A DNA stretch of 64,000 nucleotides from positions 1 through 64,000 of the forward strand of contig JANXCE010000003.1 of NCBI GenBank assembly GCA_025059715.1. Direction: 5' to 3'. The notes below the pieces were generated by a model that saw nothing but the letters and a program-made list of their open reading frames with translations, did not search any database and was not told where the DNA came from. Made by a program: the position numbers and the translations under genes. Numbering within the stretch: the stretch's first letter is position 1; each line of letters starts with the position of its first letter. Shown here one piece after another: positions 7,840 to 16,824 of this stretch. The stretch comes from Caldimicrobium sp. GTDB taxonomy: Bacteria; Desulfobacterota; Thermodesulfobacteria; Thermodesulfobacteriales; Thermodesulfobacteriaceae.

Positions 7840-9123
7840 TTAAAATTTAAAAGCTATAAGATGAAGGTATGAAGCTAAAGTGTTCTTATATCGGAAACCC
7901 TCCTGATAGGTGAATTTATCTAAGGTCTTAACCAGATAGATTCGTCTTAAGTTTCTTGCAGTGCTCTCTATAATTTGAGTATAATGAAATTCGTGGGTAA
8001 AAAAGGGAGCTTGACACTCAAAAAAGGGAATTTTCTCTAAGGGTTTTACTAAGCGATATCCTAAAGAGAGGGAGCCCTTTCTTATGTAAAAGGGAAGGGC
8101 TCCGACTAAGGAATATCTTTTCCCCTCCCAATCTAAGAGCTTACTCAAGTAAATCAATCCGCCACATTCCGCATATAGAGGACATCCTGTTTCAATCCAA
8201 AGCTTTAATTCTCGTAGCATTTTTTTATTACTTGTTAATTCTTTAGCAAAGAGTTCTGGATAGCCCCCTCCTATATAAATAGCCTGAACTCCCGAGGGTA
8301 TGGCCTCATCTTCAAGGGGACTAAAGGTTGATACCTCCGCCTGATTTTTCAGTTCTTCCAAAAGATGTTGATAGTAAAAGTTAAAGACTCGATCAAAGGC
8401 TATGGCTATTTTGGTGTAGGGAAGGCGTGGCAAAAACTGCGGGACCTTGCCTTTTGGATATGCCCTTTGAGAAAATTTTTCAATTAACTCAAGATTTAAG
8501 CCTCTCTCCAGGGTTTCCGCAACTTTATCTACAATTTCTTGAGCATAAGAAACATCCTCAGGGCGGAGTAACCCCAGATGTCTTGAAGGTAGCTCTAAGG
8601 CCTTTTCCAAAGGTAGATAGCCTAAGAGGGGCTCTCTTCTTATTGCTTTGCAGAGTCTCAACAGATGTCTTTCCGAAGAAACTCTGTTCAAAAGGATTCC
8701 GTAGGCAAGATTGGCTCTCTTTAACCTCTCAGTTATACCCCTAATTAAGGGCCCAACACTTTCCGCAAGACCATAGCTATCAATAACTAATACTACAGGG
8801 ATGTTTAAAGCTTTAGCCACCCTAAAGGTGCTATAGCTACCATCAAAGAGTCCCATAACCCCTTCCACTATCGCCCAGTCAACCCCTTCAATCTTTGAAT
8901 AAAAGAAATTTCTCAATCCTTCCGGAGACATAGCAAAGAGATCTAAGTTATAAGAGGGAAGTCCCGAAGCTAAGGTATGCCACTTAGGATCAATATAGTC
9001 CGGGCCAACTTTAAAGGGTTGAATTTTAAGACCCCTTTTCCTAAGGAGACGAAGTAAGCCAAGGGTAACTAAGGTTTTACCTTCACCGCTCTTTAAAGCG
9101 GAAATCACCAAAGCCTTAGCCAT
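7840..9123 (-). CDS. cbiA: Cobyrinate a,c-diamide synthase
   Basis: ATP-dependent amidation of the a and c acetate side chains using glutamine. Residues 1-200 form the P-loop synthetase domain: SALKSGEGKT is the nucleotide loop (Glu where Ser or Ala is more usual), then FKVGPDYIDPKWH and VEGVMGLFDG. Residues about 235-427 are the class I glutaminase-like domain with IGGGYPELFA, the nucleophile cysteine in YAECGGLIYL, and FHYTQI. The length of 427 fits the family. It overlaps cobD by 19 bases and is the last gene of operon 2. Confidence 0.96.
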   Translation of the reverse strand: MAKALVISALKSGEGKTLVTLGLLRLLRKRGLKIQPFKVGPDYIDPKWHTLASGLPSYNLDLFAMSPEGLRNFFYSKIEGVDWAIVEGVMGLFDGSYSTFRVAKALNIPVVLVIDSYGLAESVGPLIRGITERLKRANLAYGILLNRVSSERHLLRLCKAIRREPLLGYLPLEKALELPSRHLGLLRPEDVSYAQEIVDKVAETLERGLNLELIEKFSQRAYPKGKVPQFLPRLPYTKIAIAFDRVFNFYYQHLLEELKNQAEVSTFSPLEDEAIPSGVQAIYIGGGYPELFAKELTSNKKMLRELKLWIETGCPLYAECGGLIYLSKLLDWEGKRYSLVGALPFYIRKGSLSLGYRLVKPLEKIPFFECQAPFFTHEFHYTQIIESTARNLRRIYLVKTLDKFTYQEGFRYKNTLASYLHLIAFKF

Positions 9124-10184
9124 TCCTTCAGAGCCTCTAAAAATAAGTCATTGGTTGTTGTATCCTTAACTGAGACTCTCAGATAGTCGGAGCTCAAACC
9201 ACAAAAATTTTCACAATTACGAATCAATATTCTCTTCTCTCTTAATAACCAGTTCCAAAATTCTCTTCCCTTCGGTAGAAAAAATAGGTAAAAATTAGCC
9301 CTACTCGGATAAAACACTATACCTTCCTCTTTAAAAGTTCTTTCAAACTTTACTTTTTCTTGCAAGAAAAATTCTTTGCTTCTTCTTTCAAATTCTTTAT
9401 CTAACAAGAGAACTTTAGCGATAATCTGAGTGAGGGTATCCACATTCCATAGGGATAACTCCTTCGCTAAGACTTCTATGTAAGGACTCTGAGCTACCAT
9501 ATAGCCTACTCTTAACCCAGCTAAACCGTAAAATTTAGTAAGGGACCTGAAGACTACCAGATTGGCGGATTCTTGAACTGCAAAGAGGAGTGACTCTTCC
9601 TCACAAAAGTCTATAAAAGCCTCATCAATAAGAAAAAGAGCCTCGCGGTAGTTGGATATCACCTCTCTGAGCCACTCCTTAGGTAGGACCCATCCTGTGG
9701 GATTATTAGGGTTACAAATAATAACGATTGGTTTTTGTCTTTTGTTTTTGTTTAAAAAATCCTCTATTTTCCTCTTCCAATCTTGTTGATTTAACGAAAA
9801 AAATGAATTCTTTTCTACATGTGGAACTTGATTTAGTGTGCTTCCATAAGCAATGAAGGTAGGTTCCAATAGAAGTGCTTTACCGCCCTTCGGAAGAAGC
9901 CTCTTTAAAAAAAGGCTTATTAACTCTATGGATCCATGGCCAATTAAAATATAATCCTTGGGCACATTAAGTTTCACAGACAATATTTCCCTTAACTCCT
10001 CCGAGTGAGGTTCAGGATAGTATTCCAGATACCTACAAAGATCAAAGGCTTTCTCTTTTAAGTAATATGAAACCAGTGGATTAACTGAAGAGCTCAAATC
10101 CCTAATTTGAAAAGGGGAAACTCCTAAGAGTCTACCAAAATAGTAGATATTACCTCCATGGGAGATGGGATTAATTGAAAACAT
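9105..10184 (-). CDS. cobD: L-threonine-O-3-phosphate decarboxylase (CobD/CobC family)
   Basis: PLP enzyme of the histidinol-phosphate aminotransferase fold that makes the aminopropanol phosphate linker of the nucleotide loop. It starts with HGGN, a mark of this subfamily (about residues 9-12). It contains ICNPNNPTGW, LIDEAFIDF and RSLTKFYGLAGLRVGY, with the PLP-binding lysine. The length of 359 is typical. It overlaps both cbiB (14 bases) and cbiA (19 bases), consistent with one transcript. The alternative, HisC, is less likely because of the HGGN start and the operon context. Confidence 0.92.
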   Translation of the reverse strand: MFSINPISHGGNIYYFGRLLGVSPFQIRDLSSSVNPLVSYYLKEKAFDLCRYLEYYPEPHSEELREILSVKLNVPKDYILIGHGSIELISLFLKRLLPKGGKALLLEPTFIAYGSTLNQVPHVEKNSFFSLNQQDWKRKIEDFLNKNKRQKPIVIICNPNNPTGWVLPKEWLREVISNYREALFLIDEAFIDFCEEESLLFAVQESANLVVFRSLTKFYGLAGLRVGYMVAQSPYIEVLAKELSLWNVDTLTQIIAKVLLLDKEFERRSKEFFLQEKVKFERTFKEEGIVFYPSRANFYLFFLPKGREFWNWLLREKRILIRNCENFCGLSSDYLRVSVKDTTTNDLFLEALKEWLRLW

Positions 10185-11145
10185 AATGTATTAGCACTAT
10201 AAGTGAGATGAATAGGCAGGAAGATAGGAAGAGATGTTTTCTGGCTATGGATAAGGTATTTTCTAAGTTAGGGAGAAGCTCCTCCCCTAAGTAGGGTTTT
10301 AACACCAATTTTTTTTCGTAATAGGCAGGCCCTAAGAGTCTTACTCCGAGAGCGCCAGCAAGAGCAGACTCAGGATAACCAGCATTTGGGGAAGGGTGAA
10401 GATGGGCATAACGTAATATCCACTTAAAGGATCTTTTAGCAGCCCTAAATCCCAGAAGACAAAAGACAGAGATTACAAGTAACAGAGCAGTTATACGGGC
10501 AGGAATAAAGTTAAGCCAATCGTCCATGCGGGCAGAAAACCAACCGAATTCAAGATACCTCTCATTCTTGTATCCCACCATAGAATCAAGGGTATTTACA
10601 GTCTTATAAAATACTAATCCTGGCACTCCTAAAAGACTTAGCCAAAAGAGGGGAGCTATAACCGCATCGTTTAGGTTTTCCGCATAACTTTCTAAAACTG
10701 CTCTTTGAATATCTTTTTTAGACAGCAAATCCGTATCTCTTCCCACTAAGGCTCTTAAGGCCAGTCGTGCCTCTTCTATTTGTCCCTTAACTAACTTTTT
10801 CTCCACCTCTACTCCTGCCTCAATCAGGCCTCTTAGAGCCAAGAATTGAGAAATAAGAAAGGCAAAGATTAGTTCTCCTGCAAAACTTGACTGAAAATAG
10901 CTCAAGTAAATGAGAGTTAGCAATAGGTAAAACCCAACGGATACTCCACAAACTACTCCGAAAAAGAGAATTCCCTGAACCTTAGGGGATAGGAAAGAGA
11001 GTTGTCTTAGCCTGTTTTCAAGAGTTGTGCTTAGTCTTCCTATAAGTGAGATAGGATGAGGTATGTAGCGAGGGTCTCCGAAGAGAATATCTATGAAAAA
11101 GGCAATTAGTATTATCTTTAAGTCAACTGAAAAGAGGGAGCTCAC
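10171..11145 (-). CDS. cbiB: Adenosylcobinamide-phosphate synthase (CbiB)
   Basis: Inner-membrane enzyme attaching aminopropanol (phosphate) to adenosylcobyric acid. Marks: DILFGDPRYIPHPISLIGRL near residue 20, LVGRDTDLLS and VLESYAENLNDAVIAPLFW in the middle, and SPNAGYPESALAGALGVRLLGP. About five hydrophobic spans. The GTG start follows the TAA of cbiP with no gap. It partners cobD, which supplies its substrate. Confidence 0.95.
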   Translation of the reverse strand: MSSLFSVDLKIILIAFFIDILFGDPRYIPHPISLIGRLSTTLENRLRQLSFLSPKVQGILFFGVVCGVSVGFYLLLTLIYLSYFQSSFAGELIFAFLISQFLALRGLIEAGVEVEKKLVKGQIEEARLALRALVGRDTDLLSKKDIQRAVLESYAENLNDAVIAPLFWLSLLGVPGLVFYKTVNTLDSMVGYKNERYLEFGWFSARMDDWLNFIPARITALLLVISVFCLLGFRAAKRSFKWILRYAHLHPSPNAGYPESALAGALGVRLLGPAYYEKKLVLKPYLGEELLPNLENTLSIARKHLFLSSCLFISLIVLIHYVFN

Positions 11146-12642
11146 TTATATCCCAAGTATTTTTAAGATCCTTTCTATATTGAGATGTCTTTCTACTAAG
11201 TCCGCTAGCCTATTTAGGGAGTGCTCTAAGACTTCATGGTAACGCCACTTAACCTCTATGGGGTTTAATCCCTTTTTAAGGCGGTGTCTATTGAGAAGCT
11301 CTCTCCGAAAGGTGTCATTGGTAAAAATACCATGTAAATAAGTCCCCCATATGCTTCCCTGTCTACGGCCCTCGAGAAAAACTTCTCCGTTAGTTAATCT
11401 TTTTACCTCAAAGAGATTCATATCCCCCTCACTAATCCCCTTATGAATTTCATAACCCCATAGTTCTTCCGAAGAATAAAAGCCACAGAGAGGCTTAGCC
11501 AATACCTGAGTAGTAATTTTCTCGGGAAAAAAGGTGGTAGAGATCTCTAACAGCCCTAATCCCCTAAGTTCTCTCTCTTCTCCTTCAACCCTATAGGGAT
11601 TATAAAGGACCTCCCCTAACATTTGAAACCCGCCACATATCCCAATTACTTCAATATCTCTCTCCAAGGCCTTTTTTAGTAAATCTCTAAAGTTAAATTC
11701 CTGTAATTGTTTGAGATCAGAAAAGGTATTTTTACTGCCAGGAATTATGACGATATCTGCCTGTAGAATATCCTCTTTTCGAAAGGAGTAAATGAGTTCT
11801 ACATCTTCCTCCAAATAAAAGGGGTCAAAGTCGGAAAAGTTTGAGAGATGCTTAAGCGGTAGGACTACGATCCGAAGATCTGTTTCGCCCTTATAGGGCC
11901 TTCTTTTATTAAAGAAGGAAAAGCCATCCTCATCAGAGATGGATAAGGTCTCATCGTAGGGAAGCACCCCCAAACAGGGAAGTCCGCTAAGTTTAGAGAA
12001 TTTCTCTAAGCCTGGAGTCAAAAGTTCCAAATCTCCACGAAATTTATTTATAATGTAACCTTTGATAAGTTTTGCATACTCTTGAAGATGGATTTCTAAA
12101 AGTGCCTTAGTGCCATAGAGGGAGGCAAAAACCCCTCCTTTGTCAATATCTCCGATAATAAGAACCGGAGCTTTTAAGAAAAGTGCTGATTTAATATTGA
12201 CTAAATCTACCTCTAAAAGATTTATTTCGGCAGGACTTCCTGCACCCTCCAAAAGCAAGATTTCAAATCTATCCTTTAAATGTTCTAAAATCTCTTTTAT
12301 CTCTCGCCATAGGAAATCTTTTTCTTGGTAATACTCACTGGCAGACATTGTCTTGTAAACCCGTCCCTTTAGGATAACTTGAGAACCTCTAAAACCCTCA
12401 GGTTTTAAGAGGATGGGATTAAAGGCGTATTCAGGTTCCACTCCACAAGCTTTAGCTTGTAGAGCCTGTGCTAAACCTATTTCTGCTCCATCTTTACAGA
12501 CATAACTTTGGAGGCTCATGTTTTGGGCTTTAAAGGGAGCCACTTTGTATCCCCTTTTGTAGAGAATTCTGCCCAGGGCAGTCACAAGAAAGGACTTACC
12601 GGCAGAAGAATGTGTGCCGGTTATCATTAAGGCTTTTGCCAT
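11146..12642 (-). CDS. cbiP: Cobyric acid synthase
   Basis: Glutamine-dependent amidation of four side chains (b, d, e, g) of the corrin. It has 498 residues: a P-loop THSSAGKS near residue 10, FKAQNMSLQS, LLEGAGSPAEINL, the glutaminase motif IGICGGFQMLG with the nucleophile cysteine, and a C-terminal GTYLHGIF histidine region. The CbiP/CobQ name is the same function. Its start overlaps the end of cobS by 16 bases. Confidence 0.96.
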   Translation of the reverse strand: MAKALMITGTHSSAGKSFLVTALGRILYKRGYKVAPFKAQNMSLQSYVCKDGAEIGLAQALQAKACGVEPEYAFNPILLKPEGFRGSQVILKGRVYKTMSASEYYQEKDFLWREIKEILEHLKDRFEILLLEGAGSPAEINLLEVDLVNIKSALFLKAPVLIIGDIDKGGVFASLYGTKALLEIHLQEYAKLIKGYIINKFRGDLELLTPGLEKFSKLSGLPCLGVLPYDETLSISDEDGFSFFNKRRPYKGETDLRIVVLPLKHLSNFSDFDPFYLEEDVELIYSFRKEDILQADIVIIPGSKNTFSDLKQLQEFNFRDLLKKALERDIEVIGICGGFQMLGEVLYNPYRVEGEERELRGLGLLEISTTFFPEKITTQVLAKPLCGFYSSEELWGYEIHKGISEGDMNLFEVKRLTNGEVFLEGRRQGSIWGTYLHGIFTNDTFRRELLNRHRLKKGLNPIEVKWRYHEVLEHSLNRLADLVERHLNIERILKILGI

Positions 12643-13406
12643 AAGACTCCTAAATAGCTTAAGGTTATAAGTTCGGAGAGTATTACTAAAGCTCCCAGAT
12701 TATCCCCGGTTAGGCCCGAGAATCTCTTTTCACAATACCTTTTAAAATACCAGAGGATTACGGCATTTGAAATTAATATCCAGAATAGATCCCTCATATC
12801 AAACTTAGTGAGCATTAAAAAAATGCCAAGTAAAAAGGCACTGACAATCATGGCGTAAGTAAATATTTTAAGATTAGTAAGGGAGATCATTAAATAACCG
12901 AGCCCCTCTTCCTTTGCAGGTTTACCCCGGTAGAGCCAATAAACGAGAAAGAGTCTTGAAAAGAAATAGGGTAAAATAAACACATAAAAGGCGCCTTTTT
13001 TTAGAATCTCGTTAAATAACGAGACCTTTCCAATTATGGCAAGAGAAATTGCTAGAACTCCAGCGACCCCTATAGTGGAGTCCTTCATAATAGCCAGTCT
13101 TTTTTCTTTATCCTCCTTAGGATCTAAATTACCCCTATAGGAGAGGGCATCAAAGGTATCTCCAAGGCCATCTAAGTGGAAGATACCCCTGATATGAAGA
13201 AGCACCACTACCAAAACAATAGAGAGCAAAACTTCCGATATCCGTGAAAATAGAAGTTGAGTAGTTAAAAATAAAAAAAGGCCTTCCAAAAAACCTGCTA
13301 AGGGAAAAAAGGGAATACCCTTTTGGAAGTCCCTTTCAGATTGAGGATATACCCTTAGAGGTAGCCTCCAGAGAAAGCTTAAAGCAAAGAGAGTGCCATA
13401 GAACAT
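12627..13406 (-). CDS. cobS: Adenosylcobinamide-GDP ribazoletransferase (cobalamin-5'-phosphate synthase)
   Basis: Membrane enzyme joining the activated corrin to alpha-ribazole phosphate. Marks: FLWRLPLRV near the N-terminus, FFPLAGFLEG, the acidic GIFHLDGLGDTFDAL motif, KDSTIGVAG and LTGDNLGA. Several membrane spans. The frame extends upstream to an ATG at 13457, inside cobT. The ATG at 13406, one base after the cobT stop, gives a start typical of the family, so it is chosen. Neither site is decisive; AGGAG lies about 22 bases before the chosen ATG. Confidence 0.93.
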   Translation of the reverse strand: MFYGTLFALSFLWRLPLRVYPQSERDFQKGIPFFPLAGFLEGLFLFLTTQLLFSRISEVLLSIVLVVVLLHIRGIFHLDGLGDTFDALSYRGNLDPKEDKEKRLAIMKDSTIGVAGVLAISLAIIGKVSLFNEILKKGAFYVFILPYFFSRLFLVYWLYRGKPAKEEGLGYLMISLTNLKIFTYAMIVSAFLLGIFLMLTKFDMRDLFWILISNAVILWYFKRYCEKRFSGLTGDNLGALVILSELITLSYLGVLWQKP

Positions 13407-13407
13407 C

Positions 13408-14457
13408 TTATGAGTGGGCGGTAGAGACTCCTGCTGAAGAGAAAGTTGCCATTTCATTAAATATACGAAGGGAAGCCTCTACTAATAGCATGGCTAAGGC
13501 TGCCCCTGTTCCTTCACCAAGCCGAAGATTCAAATCAAGCAGAGGATTTAGGCCAAGGTATTCCAGTTGAACTTGATGCCCTCTTTCTTGGGAGCGGTGA
13601 GAGGCAATGATATAGTATTTTACCGAGGGATTTATTTTATAGGCTATTAAAGCCCCAGCAGTAGTAATAAATCCATCGATCACAACGGGAACTCCTTTTT
13701 CTGCACAGGCTAAGATCACACCTGCACAAGCCCCAATCTCCGTGCCCCCCACCTTTGCTAATATGTCTAAGGGATCTTGAGGATTGGGTTGGTGAAGCTC
13801 TATAGCCCTCTTGATTACTGATATCTTTTTTAGAAAAGTTTCTTCACTAATTCCAGTTCCTCTACCAGTTACCTCTTCCACCGCTTTTCCTGTTATAACG
13901 GAAGTTATAGCAGAAGAGGAAGTGGTATTCCCAATGCCCATGTCCCCTACGCCGATTAGATTATACCCCTGGGATATGGCCTGTTGAGCTAACTTATAAC
14001 CTACTTCTATAGTCTTTACCGCCTCTTCTTTGGACATAGCTGGTTCTCTTGCTAGGTTTTTAGTGCCATAACAAACTTTAAAGTCATATAAACCATCTAC
14101 CTTTCCAAAGTCATAATCTACTCCTACATCTACCACTCTTACCTCCGCACCTGCAAATCGTGCTAAGACATTTATACCTGCTCCACCTCTTAGGAAATTG
14201 AATACCATCTGAGAGGTTACTTCTTTGGGAAAGGCAGAAACTCCCTCCTCCACCACTCCATGATCCCCTGCAAAAACAAAAACCAGTTTGCCCTTAATTG
14301 TAGGCTCCAAGGATTCATAAATAGCTACGAGTTGAACTGCTAACTCCTCTAACCTGCCAAGACTTCCCCTGGGCTTAGTGAGATTATTTAGTCTCTCCCA
14401 AGCTAAATTTATGAACTCCTCTTTTAATGGCTTAACTACTATCTTTTTAAAATCCAT
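13408..14457 (-). CDS. cobT: Nicotinate-nucleotide--dimethylbenzimidazole phosphoribosyltransferase
   Basis: Activates the lower-ligand base by forming alpha-ribazole phosphate. It has 349 residues with NNLTKPRGSLGRLEELA, FAGDHGVVEEGVSAFP, GVGDMGIGNTTSSSA and, near the C-terminus, LRLGEGTGAALAM with the catalytic glutamate. It is the first gene of cobalamin operon 2, preceded by an 18-bp inverted repeat (14476-14493). No obvious ribosome site lies before the ATG. A biosynthesis gene for the base itself is not in the window. Confidence 0.97.
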   Translation of the reverse strand: MDFKKIVVKPLKEEFINLAWERLNNLTKPRGSLGRLEELAVQLVAIYESLEPTIKGKLVFVFAGDHGVVEEGVSAFPKEVTSQMVFNFLRGGAGINVLARFAGAEVRVVDVGVDYDFGKVDGLYDFKVCYGTKNLAREPAMSKEEAVKTIEVGYKLAQQAISQGYNLIGVGDMGIGNTTSSSAITSVITGKAVEEVTGRGTGISEETFLKKISVIKRAIELHQPNPQDPLDILAKVGGTEIGACAGVILACAEKGVPVVIDGFITTAGALIAYKINPSVKYYIIASHRSQERGHQVQLEYLGLNPLLDLNLRLGEGTGAALAMLLVEASLRIFNEMATFSSAGVSTAHS

Positions 14458-14475
14458 AGGGCAAATAAAACTTTT

Positions 14476-14493
14476 TGGTAAAGCAATTTACCA
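14476..14493. promoter_or_regulatory. Candidate operator of cobalamin operon 2 (18-bp inverted repeat)
   Basis: TGGTAAAGCAATTTACCA has perfect 7-bp arms around a 4-base centre, 18 bases upstream of the cobT start codon. It has the same arms (TGGTAAW/WTTACCA), length and position as 5729-5746 upstream of cbiXC. It could also form a short RNA hairpin, but the conserved DNA symmetry and differing centre favour a dimeric protein site. Confidence 0.55.
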
Positions 14494-14625
14494 TTTTAAA
14501 TTAATAGATTTTTGATTTTTTACAAGGGCTCAATATTTTGAAACAACTAAATATCTCTTGGATTAACCCCTTTTCCAAGTCCTATCCCTACCAGAAGAGC
14601 TCTCTCTTTATTATAGAGAGAAATT

Positions 14626-15684
14626 TCAAAAAGCTCTTTTGAGGTGTAATCTAAAATTTGCCATCAAAAGGGCTAAAAAGATAAAAAGAGAAAAGTAGGG
14701 ATAAGGAGAGGAAATGGTCTGTAGAAAGAGATATAAGAAGGTTAAAATAAAAAAGGAGACAAAACTTTTAATGATGGTAGACTGAAATTGATGGGGCGTA
14801 TAGCTTTTGAGATAGAGGTATAAGGGATATAGGCCTAAAATATAACCAGAAAAAAGATAAAAAAGTCGATTTAAAAATTCTGTTAAAACTTCTTTTTGAG
14901 GTTTATTGGTTCTTTTTAAAAAAAGCCAGCGTTGATACAATTCCTTTAAGGAGAGATATCTTATGGGTTTTTCCACTAATACAAAAGTTTTAGGTTTAAA
15001 GGGAAGTTCTCCTGACCAATTTTCTGAAAAACGGGGCTTGAAATCCTCTTTAATATCCTGTTGAACAACCTTCTCCAACAGCCAAGTTTTACCCTGATAG
15101 AGGGCATATTCTGCCCACAGAATTTTGGTTGGTCTATTCTCATAGATATAAATAAGTGTCAAATCCGCAAGGAATTCACCCTTTGGTTCTAAGGGTTTAG
15201 CTATTAAAAAAAAATTCTCTCCCTCAAAGAAAAATTCTCCTTTAAAAATTAGATGATGGGCCTTCTTCTCCTCTATTAAAATATCCCAAGTTTTTTGGGC
15301 TTCAAAATAAGCTTTTGGACTTAGGAGGATTAAAGCAAGAGTGCCACCTAAGGTAAATATTAGTAGAAAATGAGCTAATTTCTTAAATATCTCCTTTGGT
15401 TGAATTCCCAGGCTTATTAAGCCCAGAAGTTCATAGGTTCTGCTAAGAAGGATAAGGCTCACCAAAACTGATAAACCTATGGCATAAGGATAAATTTGAA
15501 ATAAGTTGAGTTGAATTTTCCAAAACAGATAGGTTAGAAAATAGAAAAAAGGTTTTTTGTATGTCAGAAAGGAGGGTAACTTTTCAAAGAAGTCTATAAC
15601 TACATTAAAGACAAGAAAGAAAAGAAGTAGTAGGAGAAAGGTTTTACATGCTTCGCGAAACAAAAAGCGATTCAAGAGATTCAT
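14626..15684 (-). CDS. lptG: LPS export permease, LptG type
   Basis: YjgP/YjgQ-family membrane subunit of the LptB2FG transporter that extracts lipopolysaccharide from the inner membrane. Three N-terminal membrane spans (starting FREACKTFLLLLLFFLVF), a periplasmic region about residues 130-260, and three C-terminal spans. The cytoplasmic coupling segment LLSRTYELLGLISLGIQPKEIF is well conserved. Its start overlaps the lptF stop by one base. F versus G is assigned by order and by resemblance, so the two names could be exchanged. Confidence 0.88.
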   Translation of the reverse strand: MNLLNRFLFREACKTFLLLLLFFLVFNVVIDFFEKLPSFLTYKKPFFYFLTYLFWKIQLNLFQIYPYAIGLSVLVSLILLSRTYELLGLISLGIQPKEIFKKLAHFLLIFTLGGTLALILLSPKAYFEAQKTWDILIEEKKAHHLIFKGEFFFEGENFFLIAKPLEPKGEFLADLTLIYIYENRPTKILWAEYALYQGKTWLLEKVVQQDIKEDFKPRFSENWSGELPFKPKTFVLVEKPIRYLSLKELYQRWLFLKRTNKPQKEVLTEFLNRLFYLFSGYILGLYPLYLYLKSYTPHQFQSTIIKSFVSFFILTFLYLFLQTISSPYPYFSLFIFLALLMANFRLHLKRAF

Positions 15685-16781
15685 CAGAGGAGGAAACCTC
15701 TTCTTTTAAGAGTTTGCCATTCTATTAATAGGATTAGATAAAATATTCCATTAAAAAGTAAATGGGAAGTGAGGGGAAAAAGACTTCCTCTCTCCCCGAG
15801 GGAGATTAAAAAGGTATAACTCCAATAATATATCAAATAGAAGGAAATACCACCCAAAAAGAGAATAAACCTATTGTGGGGCTTTAGATATAAGCCTAAT
15901 AGAAAGGCCTGCAGGAGAAGGGGGATAAGGGAAAAACTATAAAAAATTCTTTGATAATATTCAGAAAGGTAACGATAATAACGCTTTTTTTCCTTAGCAG
16001 TCTCTCTTAATTTTTCTCTCAACTCCTCGAAGGTAAGTTCCCCTCTTTTAAAGTATAACTCTTCTCTCTCTAAGGACTTTGAAGTAAGGGCTATGAAATA
16101 TTCTTTAAAATTATATATCTCAAATTCCTGAAGCCTATCTTGAAAAAAAGCCCAACCCTCTTTAAGAGAAATAGAGTTTGTCTTGGGCTCTAAAAGTGCT
16201 TCCTTTGCTAAATAAATTCCCCTTCCCCTTTCTCCTCTTTTTTCTAAAATTAGCAAATCCTGTAAAAAATGTTTATTTTCTACAATTTTTGAGTCTTTCA
16301 CATATAGATAGAAACCTTCTGCAATTAAAAGGGGTTTTTTTATAGGAATATTATACTCAGAAAGACCTTTAACAATATTAATCTGGATTTCTTTCTGTAG
16401 GCGTTTGGCATAGGGTAGAATAAAAAAGTGAGAGAGAAATGTTAGAATAAAGATAATCCCAATGAATAAAAACAGGGGTTTTAAAAGGTCTTTGATGGTA
16501 AAACCTAAGGAAAATAAAGCTAAAATTTCTCTATCTTCCTTCAATTTTTGGAAGGTAAAAAGAAGACTGAAAAAGGAAGACTGAGGTAAGAGATAGGAGA
16601 AAAGTTGAAAAAAAGTTAACAGATAGATCTTAACTATGTGAATTATAGAAGGAGCAAAAACAACAAATTCTCGTAAATTTAACGTGCCCATTATAAAGGT
16701 AAGAAGAAAACTAAATACAAAAAAGAAAATACTACCAAAATGTATAAATTCACGCCAAAGATATCTGGTAAGAATTTTCAT
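15684..16781 (-). CDS. lptF: LPS export permease, LptF type
   Basis: Second YjgP/YjgQ-family permease, 365 residues, with the same layout: spans near residues 10-35, 50-75 and 100-125, a periplasmic domain, then three C-terminal spans. The segment FQKLKEDREILALFSLGFTI is the conserved coupling region. It is the first gene of a two-gene unit, divergent from hemW across a 43-base gap. The presence of LptFG shows a cell with an outer membrane. LptB and LptC are not nearby. Confidence 0.88.
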   Translation of the reverse strand: MKILTRYLWREFIHFGSIFFFVFSFLLTFIMGTLNLREFVVFAPSIIHIVKIYLLTFFQLFSYLLPQSSFFSLLFTFQKLKEDREILALFSLGFTIKDLLKPLFLFIGIIFILTFLSHFFILPYAKRLQKEIQINIVKGLSEYNIPIKKPLLIAEGFYLYVKDSKIVENKHFLQDLLILEKRGERGRGIYLAKEALLEPKTNSISLKEGWAFFQDRLQEFEIYNFKEYFIALTSKSLEREELYFKRGELTFEELREKLRETAKEKKRYYRYLSEYYQRIFYSFSLIPLLLQAFLLGLYLKPHNRFILFLGGISFYLIYYWSYTFLISLGERGSLFPLTSHLLFNGIFYLILLIEWQTLKRRGFLL

Positions 16782-16824
16782 ATCTGTAATTTTACTTAAG
16801 GATGTTTATTTTTAAAGATTAGCT

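Noticed and set aside
14565-14625. CTCTCT/AGAGAG hairpin after lptG as a terminator
   Set aside because: Stem of only six A/T-G/C mixed pairs and no T run; too weak to list.
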